A stretch of 64,000 bases of DNA from Fragum whitleyi. Taxonomy: Eukaryota > Mollusca > Bivalvia > Cardiida > Cardiidae. Location: NCBI GenBank assembly GCA_948146395.1, contig OX411551.1:43310796-43374795 (forward strand), given 5' to 3'. Each line of letters opens with the position of its first letter. Within the stretch, counting starts at the first letter, position 1. The notes below the pieces were generated by a model. It had not been told where the DNA came from, searched no databases, and worked only from the letters and a program-made list of their open reading frames with translations. The position numbers and the translations under genes were made by a program. Of the stretch, positions 33,545-44,066 are shown piece after piece.

Positions 33545-34170
33545 ATTTATTCAGTTATATCGCTGCAGCTGCAGCACCTTATAATAGATTCCTGGTATTT
33601 CTCTCACCAGTACATCATCAGATACCTTTCCTAGCCTCCAGCTATTATCTCACATAGGTCTATAATTATCGACCCATTGGTGAAAGACAAATAGTCGGAA
33701 AAAATGAGTGCTGCCGTCGAGGATCTAACCTGGAACCTCTAGATTGAAAGTACGAGGCGCTGACGGCGGCTGGCTCAGTGCAAAACAGTTGTAACTGCCT
33801 ATAAACATATAGGCAGTTACAACTGTTTTGCACTGAGCCATCAATAATATGACAGAGAGGTTGATGTGTGACCAGCAGACTGCACCGATTGGTAGGACCC
33901 AATATAAAACTTTCATGATATAATAGTAACAGTAATAGTAATAGTAATAGGACACACTGTGTTCCAGCTCCTGTGTACAATACAGCCCTGCATTCAGGAT
34001 GACAAAATTTTGCAAACTGTTCAAAAATTGTACCCTGCTTTATGCATGCCTCTGCATGCAAAGCAGGGTAAAATTTTCAAAAAGTTTGCACTGTTTTTTC
34101 ATCCTGATCCCATGGCAGGTCTTGTAAATACAGTGCACCATTACAGTTTAAGAATGAAATCTCTATTAAA
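33545..34170 (-). repeat. N+V repeat, copy 2, with hairpin E inserted
   Basis: Diverged tandem copy of 33055-33530: GGTATTTCTCTCACC, then hairpin E (33771-33842), AATATAAAACTTTCATGATA and V (33982-34119, GCATTCAGGATGACAAAAT..CATCCTGATCC). The 131- and 99-codon minus frames here are repeat artefacts. A TAGTAATAGTAATAGTAATAG microsatellite lies at 33924. Confidence 0.6.
33771..33842. mobile_element. Hairpin element family E, copy 5 (perfect arms)
   Basis: TGGCTCAGTGCAAAACAGTTGTAACTGCCTAT pairs without mismatch with ATAGGCAGTTACAACTGTTTTGCACTGAGCCA across a loop of about 6 bases. The best preserved copy. Confidence 0.9.
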
Positions 34171-34780
34171 GAAAACATCTAGGTCCAATACTCAGAAATT
34201 TGTTTCAGTTGGTATAACCCATGACTTTTGCCTTGGCAGGCTGGAGCCTAAGAAACAGGTTGTTTCACTTAAGCTTGAGGTACATCAGCTTTTATTTATA
34301 ATTATTTAATTGTTTATATATAGTCAACCTAACCTGAAATACCATTGAAACATTAATTATAGGTTAATGAACATACCCTTGTTACTTCAACTTGTTACAT
34401 TTCCGACTCCAATTTGAAAAGAGTGCACTATCGCTCCTGTGCGTGTTCGTTTTCCACATGACCAAAATCTCATTTACATATGTTACTTTATACTGCAGAT
34501 CATGCATTTCCCAAAGAAAACACTGTTTGATGAGTGTTTTGTAATTTTATGTAACTCATTTTTCAGACAACTTAATCAAGAATAATTATTTAAAGAAAGT
34601 TCACAAAAATAGCGATTTTTTTTTTTTTACTAATTAATAAACGCAGACAGGGGCTTTAAGCAACTTTCCAAAACATTGCAATTGTAGTGTGACATTGGTG
34701 TATCTAATACCATGGCATCCTCCAATTTCAACACTTGTTTAACCAATATATTTCATCCAAGCCAACAGCTGCTCATCCTA
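34171..34780. other. Repeat AA fragment, then unclassified DNA
   Basis: 34212-34302 matches repeat AA (CCATGACTTTTGCCTTGGCAG..CATCAGCTTTTATTTAT). The remainder to 34780 shows nothing but a T-run at 34618. Confidence 0.45.
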
Positions 34781-34789
34781 CTGAAATGT

Positions 34790-34990
34790 GCATAGCAGAG
34801 CTACAAATAGAGGGATTTCAAATTCTAAGGTTATTTCTACTATACTTGCACAAATTCTATGTTGTGGGAACTCACTGGGATTGTCCCATCGAGACAATTT
34901 AAATGAGTACCCACAACATAGGAATTCAATGAAAAATAAAGATTTTAGATTGGCTTTACTCCCTCTAATCTGTACCTCTGGCACAGGTTG
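34790..34990. mobile_element. MITE family Q, copy 2
   Basis: Inner stem ATGTTGTGGGAACTCACTGGG..TTAAATGAGTACCCACAACAT and end CCCTCTAATCTGTACCTCTGG. Open frames on both strands result from the palindrome. Confidence 0.6.
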
Positions 34991-35690
34991 ATGTATTTAA
35001 TCATATGTGATGCTTATTAAAAATTTGAATTTCATCATATATCTGATGAATATTGGCCGAGTCTGTAGTTCAAAATCACGATTGATAAAAACCAACCACT
35101 TGCAGTTTTTAGGCCAGGAAATTCCTCTCAAGGAATTTTCTTGTCTCCAGCCATCGAAAGGAAATTTCAAGAACTACTTTCAAAGAAAAATGTTGGACTA
35201 GGTGACCACTTTCACCCAGTAGTTCCTGAATTAAAACCGCACAATAATTTTTTCTACAACCGTGTTTGTTTGTGAGCACCTTTTTTATCACGAATACAGG
35301 ACTAGGTTAGTGTTGTACAAATTAATGTGGAAAAGAAGTTATGATTTAATAATTAAAATTCAAATCCTTCTTTCAACAATGTTTATAACAGAAACAAGAA
35401 AGTTCAGGTCAGATTTCATTCCACAGGCTTAATTTGAACACTTCATTAAGTTCTCATCTTGTAAAATTAAACATTTCCTGGCCTTCAGTACTATCAGTAC
35501 TTTGATTTTGTAATATTAGCTAGTACATTTATTGCCTAAATTATACAGCGTTTAGTAGAAATACTTCTTAAAAAAATATTTGTAAACTTCAAAAAAATAC
35601 GACCACTGGACATTTAAATCTTAAAATCAATGTGATCATTCTTTAGCCTTTATCATTCATTATATTTAGGTATCATAAAATATCTAATTA
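34991..35690. other. No feature seen
   Basis: A small CAAGGAATTTTCTTG palindrome at 35137 only. Two opposite 60-codon frames have no recognisable content. Confidence 0.35.
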
Positions 35691-35699
35691 AATTGAATT

Positions 35700-36041
35700 C
35701 AGGTTTTTCCCTGATCCATTTAATCCTGTGTTTGGACAAATTTTTAATATAATGATCCACAGAAAAATCTCAACTAACAGCGCACAACTTCAAAAAAAAA
35801 AAAAAAATGCCTATGTTCTTCCAAAACCTTCCATGGCAATATATTTCGGCCAATCAAAATTTCATGAACAATTTTGTGAAAAGGGTCACCCTAGAAACAT
35901 TGTGGAAAAGTTTCATTGAGTGGTTCAGGAGATGAAAAAGTTTTCAAGATTTTTGACGACAGACTACATACAACAGAAGACGGACTAAAAGTGATCCTAA
36001 AAGCTCCCCTTTAGCACTTTGTGCTTAGATGAGGTAAAAAA
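35700..36041 (+). repeat. H-type AACAAG-class 3' end
   Basis: Core GGAAAAGTTTCATTGAGTGG..TTCAGGAGATG, a GACGACAGACTAC..GACGGACT tail, and the end TTTAGCACTTTGTGCTTAGATGAGGTAAAAAAA. An A15 run sits at 35793. Confidence 0.6.
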
Positions 36042-36064
36042 ACCAAAGACAATTGCAAAGAAGA

Positions 36065-36331
36065 CAAATACCCCCCTACAAGTGCTTGTCTAAATGACAT
36101 GCTATTTTCCATGCTATCAAAGGGCCATTACTCTGTCAAAAGTCAATGGATTGTTACCAAAATATCACTTGCACATCTATGCTTGATAACTCATCACTTC
36201 TGTAAAATTTGAATAAAATCCTTTAGTTGCTGAGAAATTGAGCTGACAAGAAAAAGCTACAGAGCTACAGATGGATGGACAGACAAACTGTCTCCTTTAA
36301 ACCCCCCAACATAGTTTGGGGGGGGGGGGGG
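36065..36331 (+). repeat. AACAAG-class repeat related to 1383-1756
   Basis: Shares CAAGTGCTTGTC, TATCACTTGCACATCTATGC and GTTGCTGAGAAATTGAG with the left-end copy. Ends GATGGATGGACAGACAAAC then ACCCCCCAACATAGTTTGGGGGG with a 17-G run. Confidence 0.6.
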
Positions 36332-36598
36332 GATATGAAGACTATGAAGAATAAAAGACTTATACAATTATTATGTCATCACTAATAAATAAATCCACTA
36401 ACACAAGTAAAATGTATCTTAAATCCTCATGCCACTATATGAAAAAAAAATCACCAAATCACTACTTTATGATATCATAAACATCAATCAATAACCATGT
36501 TTTGTTGTAAAACTCTTTCAAACAATACAATGTATATAACAAACATCTCAATGAACAATTGAGGACACTGATTTTTTAATGCAACATTTAACAAAGTT
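36332..36598. other. No feature seen
   Basis: AT-rich DNA before the large duplication. Confidence 0.35.
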
Positions 36599-37893
36599 GC
36601 AAAATTGTCCATGCTTTTTTCTGATTAAGTGTATATAATAAGCCTGAATTAATTTTTTCCTTGTAGTTCTACAATCAAAATCTAGCATCAGAGAGCAGAA
36701 AAGCTGTCAGACGAATCTATTTTATATACACTAAAAAGTAAAGCGTTAAGAACCAGGTGTTGCTCAGAATCAATACCTTGTCAGATTATATGAAATACTG
36801 GATAGAAAATATATATTGTTTTATGTTAAAGACTTCCTACTCACACAATAAAACACACTAACAGCTTGCAAGGTATTTCGATGGCTCAGCGTGAAACGGT
36901 TGTAACTCCCTATAAATATATAGGGAGTTACAACTGTTTCGCTCTGAGCCATAGATTTGCACTACCCACAGATTCCCAAGCCTGTCTAAAAACTCAGTAA
37001 GGGAGATGACTCTTACTTCACTTTCATTTCTTAACATTACCTCCCTTACTTGTTACACACTTAATTATACTTATAATTTAAGCAAATAGAGACATTTTAC
37101 CATTGTCATATTGAAACCCAAATACTTCTGCTTTAGCAAGAGGTACAGACAAAGATCAGACTGCACATAGTATGATCTAAGTTTATACCACCTGATTTTT
37201 GTCTTTTTTTTAACAAAATATTTCAATATAAATAAGGATTCATGATAAATGCATACAGTCATTTAAGCATTGATTTTTACATAGTTTTACAATCATTTTT
37301 TACTCAGAATGACATTAGTTAAATAGCCATTCAGTGAAAACGAAAAAAAAATCTACAATTGCAGATTTCTAAACATCCATATTGATCTTTGAGAGTTGAA
37401 GTGCGTCTTAACAATTATTTCCATTGCTTACCAAAATGAATGATCCCATACTTCACAAGGTTCTTATTAGCCTGGAAGGTGATCCCCTGTTACAAGTTCA
37501 AGAACTGGTTCTTGATCATTCTAGAAAGTAAATTTGCAGTTCAAGAACTGGTTCAAAAATTTAACTCCCATATAAGGTTCTTGAACTAGAGTTTGAAGTT
37601 CAACCATTCTAGAACTAAGAGTTCTTCCACTGCCATTTAGCATTCTTAAATGTTCAAGAACCAGTTTGTGAATTATTTTCAGGGGTTCACAAAAATTCAA
37701 GCCAAATGCAGGTGCGTTTGAATTGATTTTACCACCCCTTTGCAAGAGATTTTCAGTATATAGCAGCAGCTGTAGTACACACAATGTTTTTAACAATTAT
37801 GTTAGGTAGTACTTTATCCAAGTATGGCTATGGATTCTTGGTGTTTCTTTCAAATCATTTCCTAGCCTCTAGTTGCTCATCCAACATTGGTTT
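36599..37893. repeat. 1,295-bp direct tandem duplication, unit 1
   Basis: Runs from GCAAAATTGTCCATGC to CATCCAACATTGGTTT and is repeated immediately in 37894-39188. I saw three single-base differences and no indel. It contains hairpin E (36880-36955), a family C fragment (37090-37200) and a GTTCAAGAAC/GTTCTTGAAC-rich palindromic tract (37490-37660). Confidence 0.95.
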
Positions 37894-39188
37894 GCAAAAT
37901 TGTCCATGCTTTTTTCTGATTAAGTGTATATAATAAGCCTGAATTAATTTTTTCCTTGTAGTTCTACAATCAAAATCTAGCATCAGAGAGCAGAAAAGCT
38001 GTCAGACGAATCTATTTTATATACACTAAAAAGTAAAGCGTTTAGAACCAGGTGTTGCTCAGAATCAATACCTTGTCAGATTATATGAAATACTGGATAG
38101 AAAATATATATTGTTTTATGTTAAAGACTTCCTACTCACACAATAAAACACACTAACAGCTTGCAAGGTATTTCGATGGCTCAGCGTGAAACGGTTGTAA
38201 CTCCCTATAAATATATAGGGAGTTACAACTGTTTCGCTCTGAGCCATAGATTTGCACTACCCACAGATTCCCCAGCCTGTCTAAAAACTCAGTAAGGGAG
38301 ATGACTCTTACTTCACTTTCATTTCTTAACATTACCTCCCTTACTTGTTACACACTTAATTATACTTATAATTTAAGCAAATAGAGACATTTTACCAATG
38401 TCATATTGAAACCCAAATACTTCTGCTTTAGCAAGAGGTACAGACAAAGATCAGACTGCACATAGTATGATCTAAGTTTATACCACCTGATTTTTGTCTT
38501 TTTTTTAACAAAATATTTCAATATAAATAAGGATTCATGATAAATGCATACAGTCATTTAAGCATTGATTTTTACATAGTTTTACAATCATTTTTTACTC
38601 AGAATGACATTAGTTAAATAGCCATTCAGTGAAAACGAAAAAAAAATCTACAATTGCAGATTTCTAAACATCCATATTGATCTTTGAGAGTTGAAGTGCG
38701 TCTTAACAATTATTTCCATTGCTTACCAAAATGAATGATCCCATACTTCACAAGGTTCTTATTAGCCTGGAAGGTGATCCCCTGTTACAAGTTCAAGAAC
38801 TGGTTCTTGATCATTCTAGAAAGTAAATTTGCAGTTCAAGAACTGGTTCAAAAATTTAACTCCCATATAAGGTTCTTGAACTAGAGTTTGAAGTTCAACC
38901 ATTCTAGAACTAAGAGTTCTTCCACTGCCATTTAGCATTCTTAAATGTTCAAGAACCAGTTTGTGAATTATTTTCAGGGGTTCACAAAAATTCAAGCCAA
39001 ATGCAGGTGCGTTTGAATTGATTTTACCACCCCTTTGCAAGAGATTTTCAGTATATAGCAGCAGCTGTAGTACACACAATGTTTTTAACAATTATGTTAG
39101 GTAGTACTTTATCCAAGTATGGCTATGGATTCTTGGTGTTTCTTTCAAATCATTTCCTAGCCTCTAGTTGCTCATCCAACATTGGTTT
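37894..39188. repeat. 1,295-bp direct tandem duplication, unit 2
   Basis: Near-identical copy of the preceding unit, with hairpin E at 38175-38250 and the family C fragment at 38385-38495. At 39188 the sequence runs on without a break into more of SINE-like repeat N, which unit 1 lacks, so the right junction is probably the original one. Confidence 0.95.
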
Positions 39189-39835
39189 ACGTTTATCCAC
39201 CCACTTAAGGGACACTAATTTTTGAAAGGACATAAGCCAACATTGGGAGTTAAACTTAGGACTCATCATGATTGGGTGCATAATACAATTTGTATGTTTA
39301 ATTGGGATTTAACCCTTGTCATGCTCAGCCCGGAATATTCCTGCTTTGGCAGGAGCTATAGACAACAATCAGCCTGCACATATGTGCACTCTGATGTTAG
39401 TCTACACAACCTGTTTCTCGCCTTCAAACCAGATTTGTCAATAGATTTAGTTTTTCAAATAGAAATTGACCTAAAGTGTGTACTTTCAGTGCTTTTTGTC
39501 CTTTGATCTTGATGGAAATTTTTAGCCAAAATTTACTCTGCATGACAAGGGTTAACATCACTATGAACAATTTTTCAGCCAAATTTGGGGTAGCTGGAAC
39601 ACCTATGGATTCCCGGTATTTCTTACACCAGTGCTACAATTACATCCTTTCCTAGCCTCTATCTGATGAAACCCCTTAAGTTGCTTATGCATATGTGCTG
39701 CCATTAGCGCTCAAACCCATGCAATGGAGCTGGGATGTCAGTACTCTAGTACCCAGGAAACAGGTAGGGCAACGTTTCTACCCCGGTCCTGGATCATTAC
39801 CTCTTACCTGACTGTTGTATAAGCACTATGTATCT
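39189..39835 (-). repeat. SINE-like repeat N, two copies, with a family C MITE between
   Basis: 39110-39308 and 39590-39810 carry GGATTCTTGGTGTTTC / GGATTCCCGGTATTTC and TCCTAGCCTCTA. The second continues into an ordinary CAAACCCATGCAATGG stretch. Confidence 0.5.
39309..39555 (+). mobile_element. TTAA MITE family C, complete
   Basis: TTAACCCTTGTCATGCTCAG to CTGCATGACAAGGGTTAA. Internal ATCAGCCTGCACATATGTGC. Confidence 0.9.
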
Positions 39836-39839
39836 TTGG

Positions 39840-39902
39840 GATCAACTTCAGAAGAGAATTGAAGACTGTTTAAAACAGTCTTCAATTCTTTCTGAAGTTA
39901 AT
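39840..39902. repeat. 60-bp near-perfect palindrome
   Basis: CAACTTCAGAAGAGAATTG..CAATTCTTTCTGAAGTTA pairs around GACTGTTTAAAACAGTC, with essentially no loop. Confidence 0.8.
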
Positions 39903-40479
39903 GTCAACTTTTTCTATGGACAACATCAGATAGTTTTAAAAAGTCATGGCTACTTATTTGTAAGTCACAGACTCGCAATACCTGCATCCCTTAAAACCCT
40001 CTCAGAATTTCAGAATTTGTAAATATGGACAATAATCATCAAGTACTCGAGTACTATGGGAAACAGGATCTTGAGTACCCAGGTACAAATTTTTTACTCT
40101 TCTCAGCTCTACTTGACTGGCTCCATAATTCAAGATCTACAGTCTGAGGCACAACTGCTCTATGAAAGTAGTGCATACAGTCATAAAACAAACCAGAATG
40201 GCTAAATGGAAAGCACAATCTTTAAAAGTTTACATGAAAAAAAAATCTAACTTGTCAGTGGAAATACTTTTTACCCTCTATGTTTTTTTGCAACTCTAGA
40301 AGCATGACATTTTGACAGAATCATTAAAATTCTTGAAAACATACCGGTTCCAAAACTCAAATTGAATTAATGGATGCAATCATCAACTTTGGAGCACCAA
40401 TTAACTGTATTAGTAGCACCCCTTCATTTTTTCAATAAGAAAATCCACTTCAAATGCCTAAATTTTAAGAACTTGTTCA
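39903..40479. other. No feature seen
   Basis: AT-rich DNA without recognised content. Confidence 0.35.
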
Positions 40480-40680
40480 TAGTCTAGACTTGTTCTTCTC
40501 TAAATTTGATGTGAATTTCCTCTAAAGAATCATTTATACGATTGTTTAGAAGAAATTTACCTCAAATTAAAGGGAAGGGCCTTAATTTAAAGACATTAGC
40601 TTAATGATCTATTTTAATCAGAAAATGCACACAAAATAAAAGCTCCCTGACCATGCTATATATAGCTCCCGGGGTTCAGT
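40480..40680. repeat. Fold-back repeat Y
   Basis: TTTGATGTGAATTTCCTCTAAAG and GTTTAGAAGAAATTTACCTCAAA pair as arms. Followed by AAATAAAAGCTCCCTG as at 17790. Confidence 0.6.
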
Positions 40681-41229
40681 GTTCTGGCGAGGAAGAAAAA
40701 AGTATGGGACAAATGTCTCATGCTAGCTAAAAAGTTAGGGACCTTTTAGGAAAACCTGAGACACTTTCTAAAAACTAAATTTTATTTCAATTTTTAATTG
40801 TTTCAAATGAAATTATAACTTTATAAGATGTTAAAAGTTTTAAAAAAAAAAACAAAAAAAAACAAGTACCTCCAGTTCTCTTCTGGAGTTTTGATGAACT
40901 GAACTTGAATAAACTAAGGCCTCGGTCTACATTCCAGGTCATGATCTCTCAAACAACTTAAGTCTCAGGCTATCAAACACGATTTTAGCATTTTCTTATG
41001 TCTTTTTGCGAGTCATGAGTTAAGCCGTGATGTAGAAAATGCAGAAGAATTTTTTCATCGCCACGATTTTTCGTTGACGAGTCCTTGCCAGAACTTGTCT
41101 GCTTCAATCTGTTAATCCTATTTGAATCTCTGAATATTTTTTTTCTAATTTAATTAATTTTGACATCTTTAAATTATATCGGTCATGCATATTGTGTAAA
41201 CAGTCAACCATCCCCGCGTTTAAAGTTAG
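40681..41229. other. Unclassified DNA
   Basis: No repeat recognised; CpG rises toward the right (GAGTCATGAGTTAAGCCG, TTCGTTGACGAG). Confidence 0.35.
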
Positions 41230-41480
41230 TAATCAAACTTGACGTCAAAACACCCCGGGAATTTTATTTCGCACGTGAGGATGTAGACTGGTCCCACTGT
41301 CGACTATCATAAAAGCAGACAGGTAGTCACCAAAATACAGTCACACGGTATTGGTTTTTCAATATCTGATGACGTACGCGCACCTAGCACTTTTGATTGG
41401 CTAATTAATTGTTTGCAAACAACAAGTTAGGAGGGGGCGCCATTTTGCCTTTTGCTTAAGTATGTTTTTCAAGGTGATGT
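41230..41480 (+). promoter_or_regulatory. Promoter-like CpG patch with CRE and CCAAT motifs
   Basis: Contains a full CRE palindrome TGACGTCA (41240), TGACGTACGCG (41369), an inverted CCAAT box GATTGGCTAATTAATT (41395) and GGGGGCGCCATTTTGCC (41435), followed by donor-like AAG|GTGATG and CGGTAAATAAG. The motif mix is promoter-like, but no first exon can be confirmed and it lies inside the inverted-repeat pair 41276-41722. Confidence 0.3.
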
Positions 41481-41722
41481 CGGTAAATAAGTAAACATTC
41501 ATAGATAATCTATATTACCCTAAAGTTTTTTCTTCAGTATGTAATCTTTTCACTCCTTAATTTAATGAATCAACCTAAATATCGCTTTAACTTTGTTACG
41601 GACCGGAGCCTCGTTTTCGTTTTTATTGAAGGGATGGGTCTCTAGACTATGGACGAAGAAATCGGTGTATACCTGTCGGCTTCATACATGAGTCGACAGT
41701 AGAACCAGTCTAGTGAGGATGT
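41276..41722. mobile_element. 447-bp segment bounded by ~50-base inverted repeats
   Basis: Left GTAGACTGGTCCCACTGTCGAC..AAGCAGACAGGTA and right TACCTGTCGGCTT..GTCGACAGTAGAACCAGTCTA are inverted with a few mismatches and gaps. No target duplication was confirmed. Confidence 0.5.
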
Positions 41723-42090
41723 CCAGTGTTGACGCGTTGAATTCTGGGATAGTATGTAATTTACATTTGACCTTTAACCTTGCAGTAGGTGTTAGTTTGG
41801 AAAATCCTTGTTACTTTCACTTTAAGTACAATGGAAGTCATTCTAAGCCGTTTCAATTGAAACTCGAGCGCATATTTACATGGGACAAAAGTCGCATCTT
41901 GCAAAGATTTTATGGGACATGTACAATTTTTAAGCGAGGTTGTCGCAGAATCGCGGCCTCGCCAGATCACTGCGGGGTTAATTAGGAGAAGTACATGAAT
42001 AGGTCAAATGGATGCAGTTTTCCAAAGATTTATAATTGGATAAATAGAGAAATCAATCTAAATTCAGAAAATCAGACAAATGTGAAATAG
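41723..42090. other. Unidentified CpG-bearing stretch
   Basis: A 90-codon plus-strand frame (41713-41985) has no domain I recognise. A GCGAGG..GGCCTCGC hairpin lies at 41933-41963. An acceptor-like CTTTAACCTTGCAG is at 41771. I cannot support a gene. Confidence 0.25.
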
Positions 42091-42096
42091 TTTTGA

Positions 42097-42408
42097 CCCT
42101 AGTCAACCTGTACAATCTGTGCAGTCTGACTAAGGTTGGCTCTTTACACACTACCCAGATGGTTTCTTTTCGCCTAACAGGTCACATAAATGAGCCAGTG
42201 TGTGACATTTCCAACAATTTCAGTTAAGTGCGGTGTACAAACTTGAAGCAGCATAGACACTGACACATAATATGTACTGACCGCCAGAAGAGAGATTAAG
42301 ACTTTATCTCTTTTAGTGAAGACTCCGGTCAGACTGTGCGTCTGCACAGGCTGGCCAGAATCTTTGCTTAGGGCACATGTGAAATCGTTTGAAATGGCTC
42401 AAATATGA
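42097..42408. mobile_element. Half of MITE S abutting MITE F
   Basis: 42097-42189 matches the right half of S (CCCAGATGG..AACAGGTCACAT). 42187-42408 is F: TGAGCCAGTGTGTGACATTTCC, a CTGTGCGTCTGCACAGG hairpin, and a decayed right end AATGGCTCAAATA. Confidence 0.55.
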
Positions 42409-42543
42409 GGCAAGCTGTAGTAAGGAAATGGGTAAATATGGACATTTATACAGACCATTATACTCAATCAAGAACTTTCAGCATTTTGATTGTAATGCAA
42501 TTTTCTCAAGGTTTTTATTCTGTGAGACAAGGGTTAAAGTAAT

Positions 42544-43240
42544 AACAAGAGAGGGCCAAGAGGGCCTGTATCGCTCCACTGGCATATTTCTGCTCAGAAA
42601 AATCTATGACCAGTGAGATTATATATATATAAATTGCTTTAGAAAGTTATACTCTAATATCTAGTTTATTTGTAACGAGATTATCCTTACAGGTCTTAGT
42701 GAAAGCTTTAAGGCATATCATAAAACCAAGATAATTTTGAAAGGGTATCATAATGATGGTAATTGATTCTGTAAAAGTTTAATGTAAATTCTAAACAGTA
42801 ATTTCAGAGAACATTTTTTACATTTCATCATATGGAACCATTTTTCAGTGATGTTTGCCCATACAGCCAAAGTCATTATCCAAATAAGAATTTAACAAAT
42901 AAATCTGACAGTGCATGTTCAAAGCATCATTCCTGTGAAGTTTGGTTGAATTCAGAACAACAGTTTTGGAGAAATTTCATTTACATTTCATCAAAGGGAC
43001 AATTTTTCAGTGAAATCGCCACCGGTAGAGCCCACGTCATCAGCCTGATTTGAATTTTACAATCAAATCTGAAGGAGCATGTCCAAAGGATGATATTCCT
43101 GTGAAGTTTGGTTGAATTCTTAAAATGGTTTCAGAGAAGAGGATTTTTAACAGATGGTTTGACAGACGGAGGGATGTACTTAAAGACGAACACCAGGCCA
43201 CGACATAAGCTCCGCTGACTTTGTTCAGTCGAGCTAAAAA
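42544..43240 (+). repeat. H-type AACAAG-class repeat, variant
   Basis: Head AACAAGAGAGGGCCAAGAGGGCC then TATCGCTCCACTGG. ~145-bp units with CCTGTGAAGTTTGGTTGAATTC. A GACAGACGGAGGG tail. End CTCCGCTGACTTTGTTCAGTCGAGCTAA plus A-run, partly complementary to the head. Confidence 0.75.
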
Positions 43241-43735
43241 AAAATCTCACCCCTTGGCATATTGGGAAAAATGCGTTATTTTTTTAAGAATTGGTAAAAA
43301 ACTTATTATCATAGTTTTGAACAAAAACTTAAGCATTGTGTACAAGTCCAAACCAGTATAAGTTTTTCTTTGTGTCTTAAGACATTTGAAATAAAATTAA
43401 ACTGAGAAGCAACATTATTGATTCTTAACACTATAAGAGTTAGGAAAGGTCCTCGACCTAGGTAAATTGGGATTTTTCATGATTTTTGAGAAAAATGTCA
43501 CTTTTTGGCATTGGGAATGGGTCCTTTTTTAGGGTACCAGTCAAAGAAGGGGAAAAAACGATGTGTGCAGTCTGATCTAAGCCCACACCGACAGCTTTAT
43601 ACTCAACCATTGTTGGAAAACCTTGACTCAAACTGGTTAAAATGTAAAAATAAATTGGTAACTTGTTTCAAAGAAATTTCAAATTTTGGGGAAATTGGTT
43701 TCGTTCAATCAATTCAAATAATAAAAGATAACTCA
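43241..43735. other. Family C remnant and unclassified DNA
   Basis: 43558-43640 has GTGTGCAGTCTGATCTAAGC and AACCATTGTTGGAAAA, a decayed family C core. The 111-codon frame over it is not supported. Confidence 0.35.
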
Positions 43736-43736
43736 C

Positions 43737-43800
43737 CTCTTGGTAGAGTCCTGATGCTGTATTCATTGGCTTCACATACTTCCCAGTCAAAACTCCACAT
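43737..43800 (-). CDS. Candidate coding exon, unidentified gene
   Basis: On the minus strand an ATG at 43800 (context AACAATGTGG, A at -3) opens 21 codons, MWSFDWEVCEANEYSIRTLP plus R. They run to the strong donor AGAG|GTGAGT (intron from 43736). The exon ends in phase 1, as does the candidate at 10225-10306. An alternative is that upstream bases also code: a second frame reads YGSIVFNNVEF immediately before and would need a one-base shift, which would make this a damaged gene fragment rather than a first exon. I do not recognise the family. The upstream stop TAG (near 43813) limits the ATG frame. Support is the frame, start context and donor only. Confidence 0.35.
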
Positions 43801-43917
43801 TGTTAAACACTATAGATCCATACTTAACTTTTACAGGTAGTATCTTTTCTCATTCACAAAACTAATCAAAGTCACAATCACCAATAGTTTGTTATCACAC
43901 ATGTACCTAGTATCACT

Positions 43918-44066
43918 TTGAGGTAGTGGACCTGTAATAGCTCTGCAACAAGTGGTGAACTTTAACATTGTTAACTGAGGTTTCCTAAGGAAACCTTGGT
44001 CAACATTGTGAAAGATCATGAGATCCGAAGGTTATGGAACTTATGATTAAGGGTCCACTACCTTAA
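43918..44066. mobile_element. TTAAGGTAGTGGACC MITE, small
   Basis: GAGGTAGTGGACCTG and GGGTCCACTACCTTAA ends. Inner stem TTAACTGAGGTTTCCTAAGGAAACCTTGGTCAA. Confidence 0.75.

Noticed and set aside
33666..34061. 131-codon minus-strand frame, the longest in the window
   Set aside because: It crosses hairpin E, a TAG microsatellite and repeat N/V; no domain is visible and the reverse reading is equally open.
37521..37796. 91-codon frame repeated exactly at 38816-39091 as a duplicated gene
   Set aside because: The identity follows from the 1,295-bp duplication, and the frame lies across the palindromic GTTCAAGAAC tract.
41713..41985. 90-codon plus-strand frame as a gene
   Set aside because: Starts inside the inverted repeat, no recognised family, and splice-like signals within it are inconsistent with a single exon.
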